Source of the DNA: CAVVEC01 sp963770485
GTDB taxonomy: Bacteria > Acidobacteriota > Terriglobia > Terriglobales > Acidobacteriaceae
Length of the DNA: 64,000 nt
Assembly: GCA_963770485.1 (NCBI GenBank)
Contig: CAVYPX010000009.1
Location: 248,001 to 312,000 of the forward strand
Reading direction: 5' to 3'
Shown here: piece by piece, positions 8,467 through 17,222 of the stretch
Numbering within the stretch: the stretch's first letter is position 1
Layout of the letters: every line of letters starts with the position of its first letter
Made by a program: the position numbers and the translations under genes
The notes under the pieces: generated by a model
Seen by the model: only the letters and a program-made list of their open reading frames with translations
The model's database searches: none
Told to the model about the DNA's origin: nothing

Positions 8467-9222
8467 TCAGGACCGGCGCATTCCCCGCCGCTTGAGGAAG
8501 TAATCGATCAGTTCGCTCGACGAGTTATCCATCTCCACGTCGAAAGCCTCTACGCGCCCGGTCAGATAGTTGAACATCATCACGGCCGGGATGGCGACGA
8601 ACAAACCGATGGCAGTGGTCACCAGCGCTTCCGCGATACCGCCTGCGACCGCGCCTAGACCGGTAGCCTTCTGCTCGGAAATACCTTTGAAGGCGTTCAG
8701 AATGCCCATCACCGTGCCGAACAGCCCGACGAACGGGGCAGTCGATCCAATGGTGGCCAAGCCGCCCAGACCGCGCTTCAGCTCGGCGTGGACGATAGCT
8801 TCAGTCCGCTCCAGAGCGCGCTTGGAAGCCTCGATGGTCTCGCCCGGAATTTCGCCGCTCTCCTGGTGAGCGCGGAATTCCATCAGGCCGGCGGTAACGA
8901 CCTTAGCCAGGTGACTCTTCTTGTTGCGTTCCGCCACCTTGATGGCTTCGTCAATCTTGCCATCGCGCAGGGCACCGGCCACGGCGGGAGCAAACGCCCG
9001 CGACTGCTTTCTCGCCGCGCTGAACGCCATCCAGCGGTCGATCATGACGCCGATCGACCATCCAGACATGATGAATAAGATGATGACCACGCCTCTCGCC
9101 GTGGGCCCCATCTGGTGCCACAGCGAAATCGGATCCCAACCGATCGGCTGCTCCTGGAACAACCAGGCCGCCATGGTGGACATGTTGCTCAGGCTATGGG
9201 TTGCTAAATTGGCTAGGAACAT
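8467..9222 (-). CDS. exbB: MotA/TolQ/ExbB proton channel family protein
   Basis: This 251-residue inner-membrane protein has three hydrophobic segments, at about residues 38-60, 150-175 and 195-220. The conserved TolQ/ExbB block GLGGLATIGSTAPFVGLFGTVMGILNAFKGI and the second one, GGIAEALVTTAIGLFVAIPAVMMFNYL, line the proton path. AGGAGG lies upstream of the ATG. The gene follows tonB and precedes two exbD genes, the standard set that powers TonB-dependent outer-membrane import of siderophores or polymers. No TonB-dependent receptor is in the window, so the substrate is unknown. Confidence 0.95.
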   Translation of the reverse strand: MFLANLATHSLSNMSTMAAWLFQEQPIGWDPISLWHQMGPTARGVVIILFIMSGWSIGVMIDRWMAFSAARKQSRAFAPAVAGALRDGKIDEAIKVAERNKKSHLAKVVTAGLMEFRAHQESGEIPGETIEASKRALERTEAIVHAELKRGLGGLATIGSTAPFVGLFGTVMGILNAFKGISEQKATGLGAVAGGIAEALVTTAIGLFVAIPAVMMFNYLTGRVEAFDVEMDNSSSELIDYFLKRRGMRRS

Positions 9223-9422
9223 GAGTTGCTTTTTCCTCCTCGGAACTTGTTTGTCGCCTAATCGCTTCTAATGGGCTTGCGTGATGACCTCTTCGGGTCA
9301 TACTCGAGGGCAGCCTTCGATGCTTCCGCACGCCCCGTTCCCGAGTCGCGACAAAGGTAGGATTGGGGGAAGGCACTGGTCCTCGTACTGCCTCACATCT
9401 ACACCGCTCCCGGTCCGGGGGT

Positions 9423-10163
9423 TTAGCCTCCGGACAGAGTAAAGTTCACCGTAATCTGCGTTTCCACTTCCACCGGTTCGCCATTCAGAATGTAAGGCTT
9501 ATACCGCCATTGCTTCACGGCTTCGATGGCCGCCGGCGCCAGCATGGGGTGACCGCTGATCAACCGCAGGTTCTCGATCGTCCCATCTTTGCTGATTTCA
9601 GCCTGCAACAGCACAGTACCTTGGATGCGCGCTTGCCGGGCCAGCGGTGGATAATTCGGTTGCACTCGGCGGATCAGCAATCCCTGAGTCACGCCCTGAG
9701 ATACGCGGACGCGCTGCGGCGTGGCCACTTTGGGCACAGCCACCGGGGTCGAGCTGATAATGCCGCCGATTACGCCGCCCATCTGTCCGCCGGGAATACC
9801 TCCCGGCACGCCGCCTACGACACCACCGGACGCCACCATCGGAGGTGGCTCGTCTTCCTTGATCATCTGCACTTTCTCAGGAATCTTGGTGGGTGTGCGC
9901 AATTGCCCGTTGACGATGTCGGTCTGCACGGTCTTGACGATCTTCACCGGGGCTGCTGCCGGGGGCGGTGGTGGCGGCGGAGGCGGGGGCGGAGCTACCA
10001 GGAATGTCATCAACTGCGTCTTGGGCAAGGCTTCGGTAAACAGGAGGGGCACCAAGACCAGGATTCCTACCAATGCCATCTGAAGAACAAACGACAAGGC
10101 AGTTGTCACGCCCCGCTTGCTTTTCAGCCGTCCACCCGATTCGATCAGGCTGTCTTCAAACAT
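9423..10163 (-). CDS. tonB: TonB-family energy transducer
   Basis: This 246-residue protein has a cytoplasmic N-terminus, one helix at about residues 20-43, a run of eleven prolines, a Gly-rich spacer (GGVVGGVPGGIPGGQMGGVIGG) and a C-terminal TonB domain at residues 160-245. The last has the YPPLARQARIQGTVLLQAEISKDGTIENL and WRYKPYILNGEPVEVET motifs. It spans the periplasm and passes energy from ExbB/ExbD to outer-membrane receptors. The ribosome binding site AGGAGA is 7 nt upstream. A candidate promoter lies at 10265-10293. Expression could also continue from secF, whose stop is 164 bp upstream. Confidence 0.95.
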   Translation of the reverse strand: MFEDSLIESGGRLKSKRGVTTALSFVLQMALVGILVLVPLLFTEALPKTQLMTFLVAPPPPPPPPPPPAAAPVKIVKTVQTDIVNGQLRTPTKIPEKVQMIKEDEPPPMVASGGVVGGVPGGIPGGQMGGVIGGIISSTPVAVPKVATPQRVRVSQGVTQGLLIRRVQPNYPPLARQARIQGTVLLQAEISKDGTIENLRLISGHPMLAPAAIEAVKQWRYKPYILNGEPVEVETQITVNFTLSGG

Positions 10164-10264
10164 GAGATTTCTCCTACACGGACCCTAACTGCTCTTAGAC
10201 ACCAACTGCCTCCTGTTTGCTCCCAAGAGCCGGCTGCTTTTGCCGGTCTTCTTGAAACCGCATG

Positions 10265-10293
10265 ATACTACCTCAAATCCCTAACATTCACAA
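10265..10293 (-). promoter_or_regulatory. candidate sigma70-type promoter for tonB-exbBD
   Basis: On the minus strand TTGTGA and TAGTAT are separated by exactly 17 bases, about 100 bp upstream of the tonB start, in the only AT-rich stretch of the secF-tonB gap. The match to the consensus is 4 of 6 in each box. Start site not known. Confidence 0.42.
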
Positions 10294-10327
10294 ACTTACA
10301 CGCTCATACCCAACCTGCTGGCGGGTT

Positions 10328-11533
10328 TCAGGCTTTGACCTTCACCTTTTCCCCACGGCGGTTAGCGTCCTTGGCCGCAATCGTAACCGGCTTCCCGCGA
10401 TTGGATTTCCAATCCTGATAGGCCACCAAAATCGGAGCCGCAATCGCGATGGACGAGTAGGTTCCAATTAAAATGCCAATCACCAGGGCAAAGGAGAAGC
10501 CATGCAACACCTCGCCCCCGAACAGGTACAAAGCCAGCACGGTCAGGAAGGTCAAGCCCGCGGTCAGAATAGTCCGGCTCAGCGTCTGATTGATGGCGCG
10601 ATTGACGATGTCCGCCAACTTCTCGCGCCGCATCAGCTTCAGGTTTTCGCGGATGCGGTCGAACACCACGATGGTGTCGTTATTGGAGTACCCGACCAGG
10701 GTCAAGATCGCGGCAACCACGGTCAACGAAATCGATTTATTGGTCAGGGAGAATGCTCCCACGGTGATCAGCGTGTCATGGAAGACCGTGATCACGGCCG
10801 CTACGCCGTAGATCCATTCGAAACGGAATGCCAGGTATACCAGCATGCCGAGCAACGAATACAGCACGGCCAGCTTGGCCTGAGTCTGTAACTGGTGCCC
10901 CACTTGGGGCCCGACGATCTCCACGTTGCGCACGCCAAAATCGGAAAGATAAAATACGTCCTGCAGCGATGCTACGACGGCGGGGTCCACCGCGCCCTTC
11001 AAATCGTCCATGGAACTCAGCACGCCGCCCTTCACCTTGTCCCGAACATTGACGATCCCCTGCGCCTGGGCGCTGTAGCGTTGGTTGGCATCGGTGCCCG
11101 CACGCAGCGGATCTTTCTCCATCAGATAATTGGTCAAGGTCAGCACGCTGGCATTATTCAGGTCCTGTTTCCCCGGGGGAGCGTTGGACTCGAGCGCGTT
11201 GATGATCTGCAGCTTGCCCTGATCGAGCGCCTGCTCACTGGTCTCCTGCTCGGCAAGGTCAATCAGCACCTCGTTGTTGGCGATCTGGCCGTAACGCTGA
11301 ATGCGCGCATTGTGCAGGCCGGCTCGATCCATGGCGGCCCGGATGGCGTTGTCGTCCGGCGTATGCGAGAACTTTACGTAGACCAGCGTGCCGCCGCGGA
11401 AGTCTACGCCCAGCGGAATTCCGTGCCAGAACAGCATGGAAAGCACGCCGGCCACGCTGAACAATAATGAGAAGGCGAGAAAGTACCACTTCTTGCCCAG
11501 AAAATCTATGTTTGGATCACGAAAAAATTCCAC
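10328..11533 (-). CDS. secF: protein translocase subunit SecF
   Basis: This 401-residue inner-membrane protein is longer than the usual 300-320. Typical SecF features are GIPLGVDFRGGTLVYVKF in the first periplasmic domain, and the membrane blocks FRFEWIYGVAAVITVFHDTLITVGAFSL, GYSNNDTIVVFDRIRENL and NRAINQTLSRTILT. The extra length is a periplasmic insert of about 80-100 residues between the first helix and the membrane core (roughly residues 100-190). SecF works with SecD and YajC to use the proton gradient late in protein export. It starts 41 bp after secD. Confidence 0.97.
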   Translation of the reverse strand: MEFFRDPNIDFLGKKWYFLAFSLLFSVAGVLSMLFWHGIPLGVDFRGGTLVYVKFSHTPDDNAIRAAMDRAGLHNARIQRYGQIANNEVLIDLAEQETSEQALDQGKLQIINALESNAPPGKQDLNNASVLTLTNYLMEKDPLRAGTDANQRYSAQAQGIVNVRDKVKGGVLSSMDDLKGAVDPAVVASLQDVFYLSDFGVRNVEIVGPQVGHQLQTQAKLAVLYSLLGMLVYLAFRFEWIYGVAAVITVFHDTLITVGAFSLTNKSISLTVVAAILTLVGYSNNDTIVVFDRIRENLKLMRREKLADIVNRAINQTLSRTILTAGLTFLTVLALYLFGGEVLHGFSFALVIGILIGTYSSIAIAAPILVAYQDWKSNRGKPVTIAAKDANRRGEKVKVKA

Positions 11534-11574
11534 GCTGCTGAAAACCTTTCCTAGCTACCAGCTACTAGCTACGG

Positions 11575-13191
11575 TCAAATGCTCAACGCTTCGCCACGCT
11601 GCTTGCGGGTCAATATCCAGTCAAAGATCACGCGCGACACGAACACCGCTGTAAACAGGTTGGCGAACAAGCCAAAGCTCAGGGTAACCGCAAACCCGCG
11701 CACCGGACCAGTTCCGAAAATAAACAGAATCACCGCCGAAACAATCGTGGTCACGTGGGTGTCCACGATGGTGATCCAGGCATGGCCGAAACCCTGCTCG
11801 ACCGCCGAGGGCGGCGTCTTCCCATTCCGCAGTTCTTCCCGGATGCGCTCGAAAATCAGGACATTCGAGTCCACGCCCATGCCGACCGTCAGTATCACTC
11901 CCGCAATTCCCGGCAGAGTTAGCGTGGCCCCACTGTAACCGAGGAACCCAAGCAGGATAACCAGATTCAGAATCAGCGCCAAATCTGCGTTGATCCCAGC
12001 CGCCCGATAGTAGATCAGCATGAAGACCAGCACTGCCAGCATGCCGATGATGGCCGCCCGCACGCCGGCGCGAATCGAATCCGTGCCCAGCGACGGACCC
12101 ACCGTGCGTTCCTCCAGGTACTTGATACCTGCCGGCAGCGCGCCCGAGCGCAGAATCATGGCCAAATCTTTGGCCTCCTGCTCGGTGAAGCGGCCATTGA
12201 TCACGCCCGTGTCATGAATCTGCTCCTTGATCACCGCGACTTCCTGAACCTTGTGGTCTAACACCACGGCCAGGTTATCGCCCACATGAGCGCCGGTGAA
12301 ACTGGCGAACCGCCGTCCGCCCTCTCCGGTCAAAACAAACTGCACCGCCGGCTGTCCGTTTTCATCCCGGGAAGGCTCCGCCGAGCGCAGGTCGCGGCCG
12401 GTCACTGCTGACGCACGCGAAATCAGGTACCAGGTCTGCCCGCCCTCGGCTGCGGTCACCCCGATGCTGCGGCCTGGCATCAACTCCGCATCCGGCGGCA
12501 GGACGCCGCCGTGTTCTTGCAGAGCTTGCTGCTCGCTGGAGTAGGGGCCGCCCAGTGACTGCCGGATCTCCAGCATGGCGGTGGATTGCATGATTTCCTT
12601 GACCCGCGCGGGATCGTCCACGCCCGGCAGTTGCACCAGGATCTGATACTGCCCCAGCCCGTGTTCCTGAATGGTGGGCTCGGTCACGCCCAGTTGATCG
12701 ATGCGGTTGCGGATGGTCTCAATCGCCTGGGTCACGGCGCGGTTTTTCAGGTCGGCAAGAGCCTGCGGCTTCATGGAAACCGTCCAGGTATTTTCCGCAC
12801 CGGATGCCAGGTCGTACTCGGGGAGCCGGTCGCTTACCAGCGAACGCAGATCGGAAGTCGCCTCGGGCGGTACGCCTTTGAGTACGACCTTCTCGGGATG
12901 ATTGACCGGATCCGGTTTGCTGATATCGGCGTAATTGATCTTGTGAGAACGGAGATCCGCTTTCAGCCGTTCGATCGCGTGGTCGGAATCGACGCTCACC
13001 GCGTCATTCACCTGCACCTGCAGAATCAGGTGCGTGCCACCCTTGAGGTCCAGCCCCAAATGAATGCGGTTCTGCAAGGACGCCAGCAGCCCGCTGCCAG
13101 ACCAGCTGTCCGGTATGCCGACGATGCCGAACACGAAAAACAGCAGCGTCCCGATAATGACTAGCAGTTTCCAGCCCAGATTCTTGTTCAT
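11575..13191 (-). CDS. secD: protein translocase subunit SecD
   Basis: This 538-residue membrane protein has a first helix at residues 7-25, then HLGLDLKGGTHLILQV, the periplasmic P1 domain with TIRNRIDQLGVTEPTIQEHG and ILVQLPGVDDPARVKEIM, and a six-helix RND-like core with GVILTVGMGVDSNVLIFERIREELRNG. SecD pulls or releases exported proteins on the periplasmic side together with SecF. The order yajC-secD-secF is the standard operon, with 50 and 41 bp gaps. Length and motifs are normal. Confidence 0.98.
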   Translation of the reverse strand: MNKNLGWKLLVIIGTLLFFVFGIVGIPDSWSGSGLLASLQNRIHLGLDLKGGTHLILQVQVNDAVSVDSDHAIERLKADLRSHKINYADISKPDPVNHPEKVVLKGVPPEATSDLRSLVSDRLPEYDLASGAENTWTVSMKPQALADLKNRAVTQAIETIRNRIDQLGVTEPTIQEHGLGQYQILVQLPGVDDPARVKEIMQSTAMLEIRQSLGGPYSSEQQALQEHGGVLPPDAELMPGRSIGVTAAEGGQTWYLISRASAVTGRDLRSAEPSRDENGQPAVQFVLTGEGGRRFASFTGAHVGDNLAVVLDHKVQEVAVIKEQIHDTGVINGRFTEQEAKDLAMILRSGALPAGIKYLEERTVGPSLGTDSIRAGVRAAIIGMLAVLVFMLIYYRAAGINADLALILNLVILLGFLGYSGATLTLPGIAGVILTVGMGVDSNVLIFERIREELRNGKTPPSAVEQGFGHAWITIVDTHVTTIVSAVILFIFGTGPVRGFAVTLSFGLFANLFTAVFVSRVIFDWILTRKQRGEALSI

Positions 13192-13241
13192 GTCTTGACT
13201 ATTATTCCACCAATGAACTTGGATGCGCGCAGTGCTTGATC

Positions 13242-13568
13242 CTACTTCGCCGGCTTGCTCGTGTCTTCGGGCGTTGTTACCGATGCCACCGAACCCCGGC
13301 TGACCTCAATGCGCAGGTTATCCGGCGGCACGCGCAGATGGAGGTAATCATCCTTCAGCGCGACGATCGTGCCCCGCAGCCCTCCGCTTGTCACAATCTT
13401 GTCACCTGTCTTCAGTTCGCCCAGCATCTGCTGCCACTTCTTCTGCCGCCGCTGCTGCGGCATGATCAGGAGAAAATAAAAAATGGCAAAGATAAAGATC
13501 AGCGGGGCGAACCCTAACCATCCCATGGACCCGCTGCTCTGCAACGCTAACAGCTGCTGAACGCTCAT
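13242..13568 (-). CDS. yajC: preprotein translocase subunit YajC
   Basis: This 108-residue small membrane protein has one helix at about residues 17-38 (FAPLIFIFAIFYFLLIMPQQRR), followed by the cytoplasmic YajC domain with MLGELKTGDKIVTSGGLRGTIVALKDDYLHL. An in-frame GTG 42 bases upstream exists, but the ATG at 13568 gives the family's usual N-terminus. It sits between tgt and secD as in many bacteria. The C-terminal tail is short and Ser/Thr/Pro-rich. Confidence 0.95.
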   Translation of the reverse strand: MSVQQLLALQSSGSMGWLGFAPLIFIFAIFYFLLIMPQQRRQKKWQQMLGELKTGDKIVTSGGLRGTIVALKDDYLHLRVPPDNLRIEVSRGSVASVTTPEDTSKPAK

Positions 13569-13713
13569 GAAAACTGAAACCCCGCTTCCGCCAGATGAAT
13601 TCTGGAGCACGCGTCCACTGGCGCATTTACCCTTTACAAGTTTGCCGCTGGAGTTCTCGCGCTATTTAGGCCGGAGATTCCTTCAGCTTCGGACACAAAC
13701 CGGGGGTGCCGAG

Positions 13714-14985
13714 CTATGGTTTCGGTCGAGACCAGACTTCAGACGAAAAACGGGCCCCGGTCCCAAGTTGAATAGAATGACGTACCGCCCGCATGGTGTC
13801 AAGGTAGAAGCTCAGGTTGTGGATGGTATTTAAGACTTGGGCCAGAACCTCGTTGGCGGCATAAAGATGACGCAAATAGGCTCGGGAATAACGGCGGCAC
13901 ACCCGGCAGCCGCAATTGGGGTCGAGCGGACCGCCATCCGCCGCGTACTGCGCCTGTTTGATGGAGATTTTCCCTTGTGATGTGAACAGCAATCCATGGC
14001 GCGCGGCCCGCGTAGGCAGCACACAATCCATCATGTCGATGCCCAGGCCGGCGTACGCAGCGATCTCCTCCGGCGTGCCCACCCCCATCAGGTAGCGCGG
14101 CTTGTCAGCGGGAAGATGCTCCAGAGTGGCCTCGACAATTTCCCGCGTCATGGAGCGCGGCTCGCCTACGCTCAACCCGCCAATGGCGTAGCCGGGGAAG
14201 CCGATTTCGATCGTTCGCTCGGCCGATTCTTTGCGGAGCGCCGCCTCCATCCCGCCTTGAATAATGCCAAACAGAGCTTGACTCGCGTTGGAACACGTAG
14301 GGGCGGACGCCTTGGGCTGTCTGGCCGAGCAAAGCTCGGCAGGCTCTGGTGCGGCGGGGATTTCGTGGCCGACTGCTGGCGAGCTGCCCTCGCCCGGACA
14401 GCCGGGGGCGGCTGTCCCCACGCAACCCTTGGCCCACGCCACTTCCCCCTTGTGCTCCTCAAAATATTTCTTGCTTCGCTCGGCCCAGCGCAGCGTCAAT
14501 TCCATAGACTGCCGCACCCGCTCACGATCCGCCGGGTACTCGGTGCACTCATCGAAGGCCATGATGATGTCGGCGCCCAGCCCGATCTGCGCTTCCATCG
14601 CACTTTCGGGGCTGAAGAAGTGGGCCGACCCATCCAGATGCGAACGGAAGGTAACGCCTTCCTCGGTCACCTTGCGCAGATCGTTCAGACTGAATACCTG
14701 GAATCCGCCGGAATCGGTGAGAATGGGTCGCGGCCACGACATAAAGCGATGCAGGCCGCCCAGCTTTCTGACCTGCTCGACTCCGGGCCGCAGATAGAGG
14801 TGATAGGTGTTCCCGAGAACGATCTGAACGCCGAGTTCCTCAAGAATGTCCTGGGGCACGCCCTTAACAGAAGCCAGAGTTCCCACCGGCATAAAGACGG
14901 GGGTTTCGACTTCGCCGTGGGGCGTGAGAAGACGGCCGGCCCGCGCGGCACCAGAGGTAGCTTCGACTCTGAACTCGAAGGACAT
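13714..14985 (-). CDS. tgt: queuine tRNA-ribosyltransferase with an internal repeat-derived insert
   Basis: Tgt exchanges guanine for preQ1 in the wobble position of GUN tRNAs. Catalytic residues are visible: Asp91 in DSGGFQ, the nucleophile Asp320 in GIDMMDCVLPTR, and the zinc ligands Cys358, Cys360, Cys363 (CGCRVC) and His389. The protein has 423 residues, against 370-390 normally. The excess lies at about residues 184-232, just before QALFGIIQGG. It is Pro/Ala/Ser/Gly/Cys-rich and encoded by a repeat that also occurs outside genes. The insert stays in frame without stops, so the enzyme may still fold with an extra surface loop. First gene of the tgt-yajC-secDF run. Confidence 0.95.
   Translation of the reverse strand: MSFEFRVEATSGAARAGRLLTPHGEVETPVFMPVGTLASVKGVPQDILEELGVQIVLGNTYHLYLRPGVEQVRKLGGLHRFMSWPRPILTDSGGFQVFSLNDLRKVTEEGVTFRSHLDGSAHFFSPESAMEAQIGLGADIIMAFDECTEYPADRERVRQSMELTLRWAERSKKYFEEHKGEVAWAKGCVGTAAPGCPGEGSSPAVGHEIPAAPEPAELCSARQPKASAPTCSNASQALFGIIQGGMEAALRKESAERTIEIGFPGYAIGGLSVGEPRSMTREIVEATLEHLPADKPRYLMGVGTPEEIAAYAGLGIDMMDCVLPTRAARHGLLFTSQGKISIKQAQYAADGGPLDPNCGCRVCRRYSRAYLRHLYAANEVLAQVLNTIHNLSFYLDTMRAVRHSIQLGTGARFSSEVWSRPKP
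14290..14440. repeat. repeat element inserted in frame inside tgt
   Basis: A 24-bp stretch that includes GAACACGTAGGGGCGGACGC is identical to the left end of the intergenic element at 19209-19344. CCGAGCAAAGCTCGGCAG and a GGACAGCCGGGGGCGGCTGTCC hairpin follow. The segment is 151 bp by my boundaries. It adds roughly 50 codons to tgt at about residues 184-232, where related enzymes have none. The exact ends cannot be fixed without an alignment. Confidence 0.7.
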
Positions 14986-15082
14986 TGTTTGGAATTGTAC
15001 AGAACCAGACAGAAACAGCTTCTGGCGAACTCACGTCGGACAGCGGCAGTCGACGGGCCTGTGCGGCCTGCGCGGTTCGTGG

Positions 15083-15559
15083 TCAGAATGCGAGTTCGAG
15101 AATTTCGCCTCGCACCTCGCCGTCTTCCACTGTAAGGCGTCCGGCGCTCACGGGCAGGCGGAACCTCCTTGGGCCCGCGCTCCCCGGATTGAAATACAGC
15201 ACGCCGTTTCTTGTCTCCTGCTTAGGAATATGGCTATGTCCTGAAATGACTGCGGCAAATCCCGCCGCTTCCGGCTTCAGGTCCAATTCATGAAGATCAT
15301 GCAACACGTAGATGGATATGTCACCGACCTCGAGCACGTTGGTCGCAGGAACTGGTTGTGCCCAAGCTTCGCGATCCACATTGCCGCGGACTGCCGTCAC
15401 CGGCGCGATCTCAGCCAGGCGGCCGAGGATGGTGGGATCGCCGATATCCCCAGCATGGATTATGAATTGCGACCCACGAAGCGCCGCGAGTGCCTCCGGC
15501 CGGAGCAGGCCATGCGTATCGGAGATGACGCCGATTACAGTCGCTGCAGGCCGCTCCAT
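15083..15559 (-). CDS. YfcE/MJ0936-family metallophosphoesterase
   Basis: This 158-residue protein has the full set of calcineurin-like motifs: ISDTHG near residue 12, HAGDIGD near 35, RGNVDRE near 59, and GHSHIPKQE with FNPGSAGPRR in the C-terminal half. Family members are manganese-dependent phosphodiesterases that act on small nucleotide or artificial substrates; the natural substrate here is unknown. Length is typical and the protein is probably cytoplasmic. It lies upstream of tgt on the same strand, with 97 bp between them. Confidence 0.93.
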   Translation of the reverse strand: MERPAATVIGVISDTHGLLRPEALAALRGSQFIIHAGDIGDPTILGRLAEIAPVTAVRGNVDREAWAQPVPATNVLEVGDISIYVLHDLHELDLKPEAAGFAAVISGHSHIPKQETRNGVLYFNPGSAGPRRFRLPVSAGRLTVEDGEVRGEILELAF

Positions 15560-15603
15560 ATTTCAGATCTTCTCATGAAGCCGCTCAGCGCCAGCGCTTA
15601 CTG

Positions 15604-15746
15604 GTAGTGGCTCAGTTTGATTTGTCATCCCGAGCAAGCGTTCTTTGCGCAGCGAGGGATCTGGGCGAGCCGCGCGGAAGCGTCGCGTTCTTTGCGACGC
15701 AAGAATCGCGCGCTTGGCTCGCCTCCGTATCAAACTGAGCCACTAC
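15604..15746. repeat. MITE-like element with perfect 18-bp terminal inverted repeats (reference copy)
   Basis: A 143-bp element starts GTAGTGGCTCAGTTTGAT and ends with the exact inverse ATCAAACTGAGCCACTAC. The inside is rich in inverted sequence (GCGTTCTTTGCG, GCGTCGCGTTCTTTGCGACGC) and carries no gene. Related copies lie at 3335-3443, 32321-32375, 37377-37507 and 45899-45994. It occupies nearly all of the space between the phosphoesterase gene and the pilT stop, ending 4 bp short of that stop. Confidence 0.85.
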
Positions 15747-15750
15747 CCGC

Positions 15751-16950
15751 TTACTTCGTTATTTCAGGCGTGTCGAGCTCCCGGTCGGCGACAAAATCCG
15801 ACAACTCCAGGCGAAGATTCCCGGCGTTCGTGGCATAGGCGAGACCAGTTTCGAGATCGATCGTGCCCGCGCGAACAAGTTTCTCGATCTCCCCGTCGAA
15901 GTGCTGCATCCCTTCAGCTCCGCCCACGCGCATGGCATCAAGCAACGTCTTGCCCTCAGCTTCGCCTTTCTCGACATATTCGCGAGTGCGCAGGGTGGCT
16001 TTCAGAATCTCAATTGCCGCCACTCGCCCGCCACCGTCCTTCCGTGGAATGAGCCGCTGCGAAATCATGTAGCGGAAGCTCTTCGCCAGCCGGGTGCGAA
16101 TCGCGTGCTGCTCCGCCAAAGGAAATACGCCAACAATCCTCTCCACCGTTTTCGACGCATCAATGGTGTGCAGCGTAGACATCACCAGGTGGCCGGTCTC
16201 CGCCGCTTCCATGGCGATTTCGATGGTTTCCTTATCGCGCATTTCTCCCACCAGAATCACCTTCGGCGCCTGGCGCAAAGCCGCCCGTAATGCCAGAGCG
16301 AAACTCGTAGTGTCGCTGTGCAATTCGCGCTGGTGAATGATGCAGTTCTTATGGATATGCAGGAACTCAATTGGGTCTTCGATGGTCAAGATGTGATACG
16401 ACTGCTCCTGATTAATCTTGTCGATGATGGCTGCCAGCGTCGAAGATTTACCCGAGCCCGTCGGACCCGTTACCAGCACGATGCCATTGCGGAGATGGAC
16501 GATTTTCTCGAGCTCAGCGGGCAGATTGAGAGTGGCAAAATCGGGGATCTTGCCGGGAATCACGCGCATTACGATGGCGGAACTGCCGCGCTGCATGAAG
16601 ATGTTCACCCGAAACCGCGACGCGCCCGGCAAACTGTAAGACACGTCGCAGGAGCCATGATCGCGCAGGCTGTCCAGCGCATGCTGATTATTGCTGATAA
16701 GGTCAGCGGCAATTCGGCGCGTGTCGTCCGCGGTCAATGCGCGCGGACCCGTGGGCGCAAGCCGGCCATTCACCTCGACCATGGGCGGTTTGCCCGGCGA
16801 AAAAAACAAATCGCTGATCTTGGAAGATGTTCGCAACATCGCGGTCAATAGCGCGGCGGTGGGAATGGCCGCGGGCGTCGTCGCGGGCGCTGTGGCGGCG
16901 GCGACAGTTCCGGTAGCAACATTTGGCGGGGCGTTCGTGGGCGAAGACAT
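15751..16950 (-). CDS. pilT: type IV pilus twitching motility ATPase PilT
   Basis: This 399-residue protein is a hexameric retraction ATPase of type IV pili. After an Ala/Thr/Pro-rich N-terminal stretch of about 35 residues there is the N-domain, then Walker A GPTGSGKS at residues 162-169. The Asp box follows (ILTIEDPIEFLH), then Walker B LVGEMRDKETIEIAMEAAETGHLV and the His box STLHTIDA. The ATG at 16950 is preceded by AAGAGG. No other pilus genes are nearby, so it may serve a pilus system encoded elsewhere. PilT rather than PilB is chosen for the GEMRD motif and lack of a tetracysteine motif; PilU is possible. Confidence 0.94.
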   Translation of the reverse strand: MSSPTNAPPNVATGTVAAATAPATTPAAIPTAALLTAMLRTSSKISDLFFSPGKPPMVEVNGRLAPTGPRALTADDTRRIAADLISNNQHALDSLRDHGSCDVSYSLPGASRFRVNIFMQRGSSAIVMRVIPGKIPDFATLNLPAELEKIVHLRNGIVLVTGPTGSGKSSTLAAIIDKINQEQSYHILTIEDPIEFLHIHKNCIIHQRELHSDTTSFALALRAALRQAPKVILVGEMRDKETIEIAMEAAETGHLVMSTLHTIDASKTVERIVGVFPLAEQHAIRTRLAKSFRYMISQRLIPRKDGGGRVAAIEILKATLRTREYVEKGEAEGKTLLDAMRVGGAEGMQHFDGEIEKLVRAGTIDLETGLAYATNAGNLRLELSDFVADRELDTPEITK

Positions 16951-17222
16951 GAAAAATGGCCTCTTTTCGTGAAATGAGCTTCGTCGTGCTGGAGTTTCGC
17001 CAAGAAAACAGCCCACACCGACTGTTCTCAGCAGGGTGAAGCATGGTTCAGAGCACGGAACTGGCCAAAACTACGGTCGGGGAACGGCTAGAAACCCGCG
17101 AATTTGTGGGACAGGCAAGACATCAACTGTCTCACCTTTGTCGAAACGAGCGGGTGCGCGTCTCGTTCTGGAACATTGTCTGGAATCTGGACGGAAGTCT
17201 CAGCCTTGGACAAGTACGCTGA

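Noticed and set aside
13996..15135. 379-codon open frame opposite tgt
   Set aside because: Antisense shadow of a clearly identified gene, with Arg/Gly/Leu-rich low-quality composition.
15604..15746. Possible remnant of a full insertion sequence
   Set aside because: Only 143 bp, no transposase fragment in any frame, so it is treated as a MITE-like repeat.
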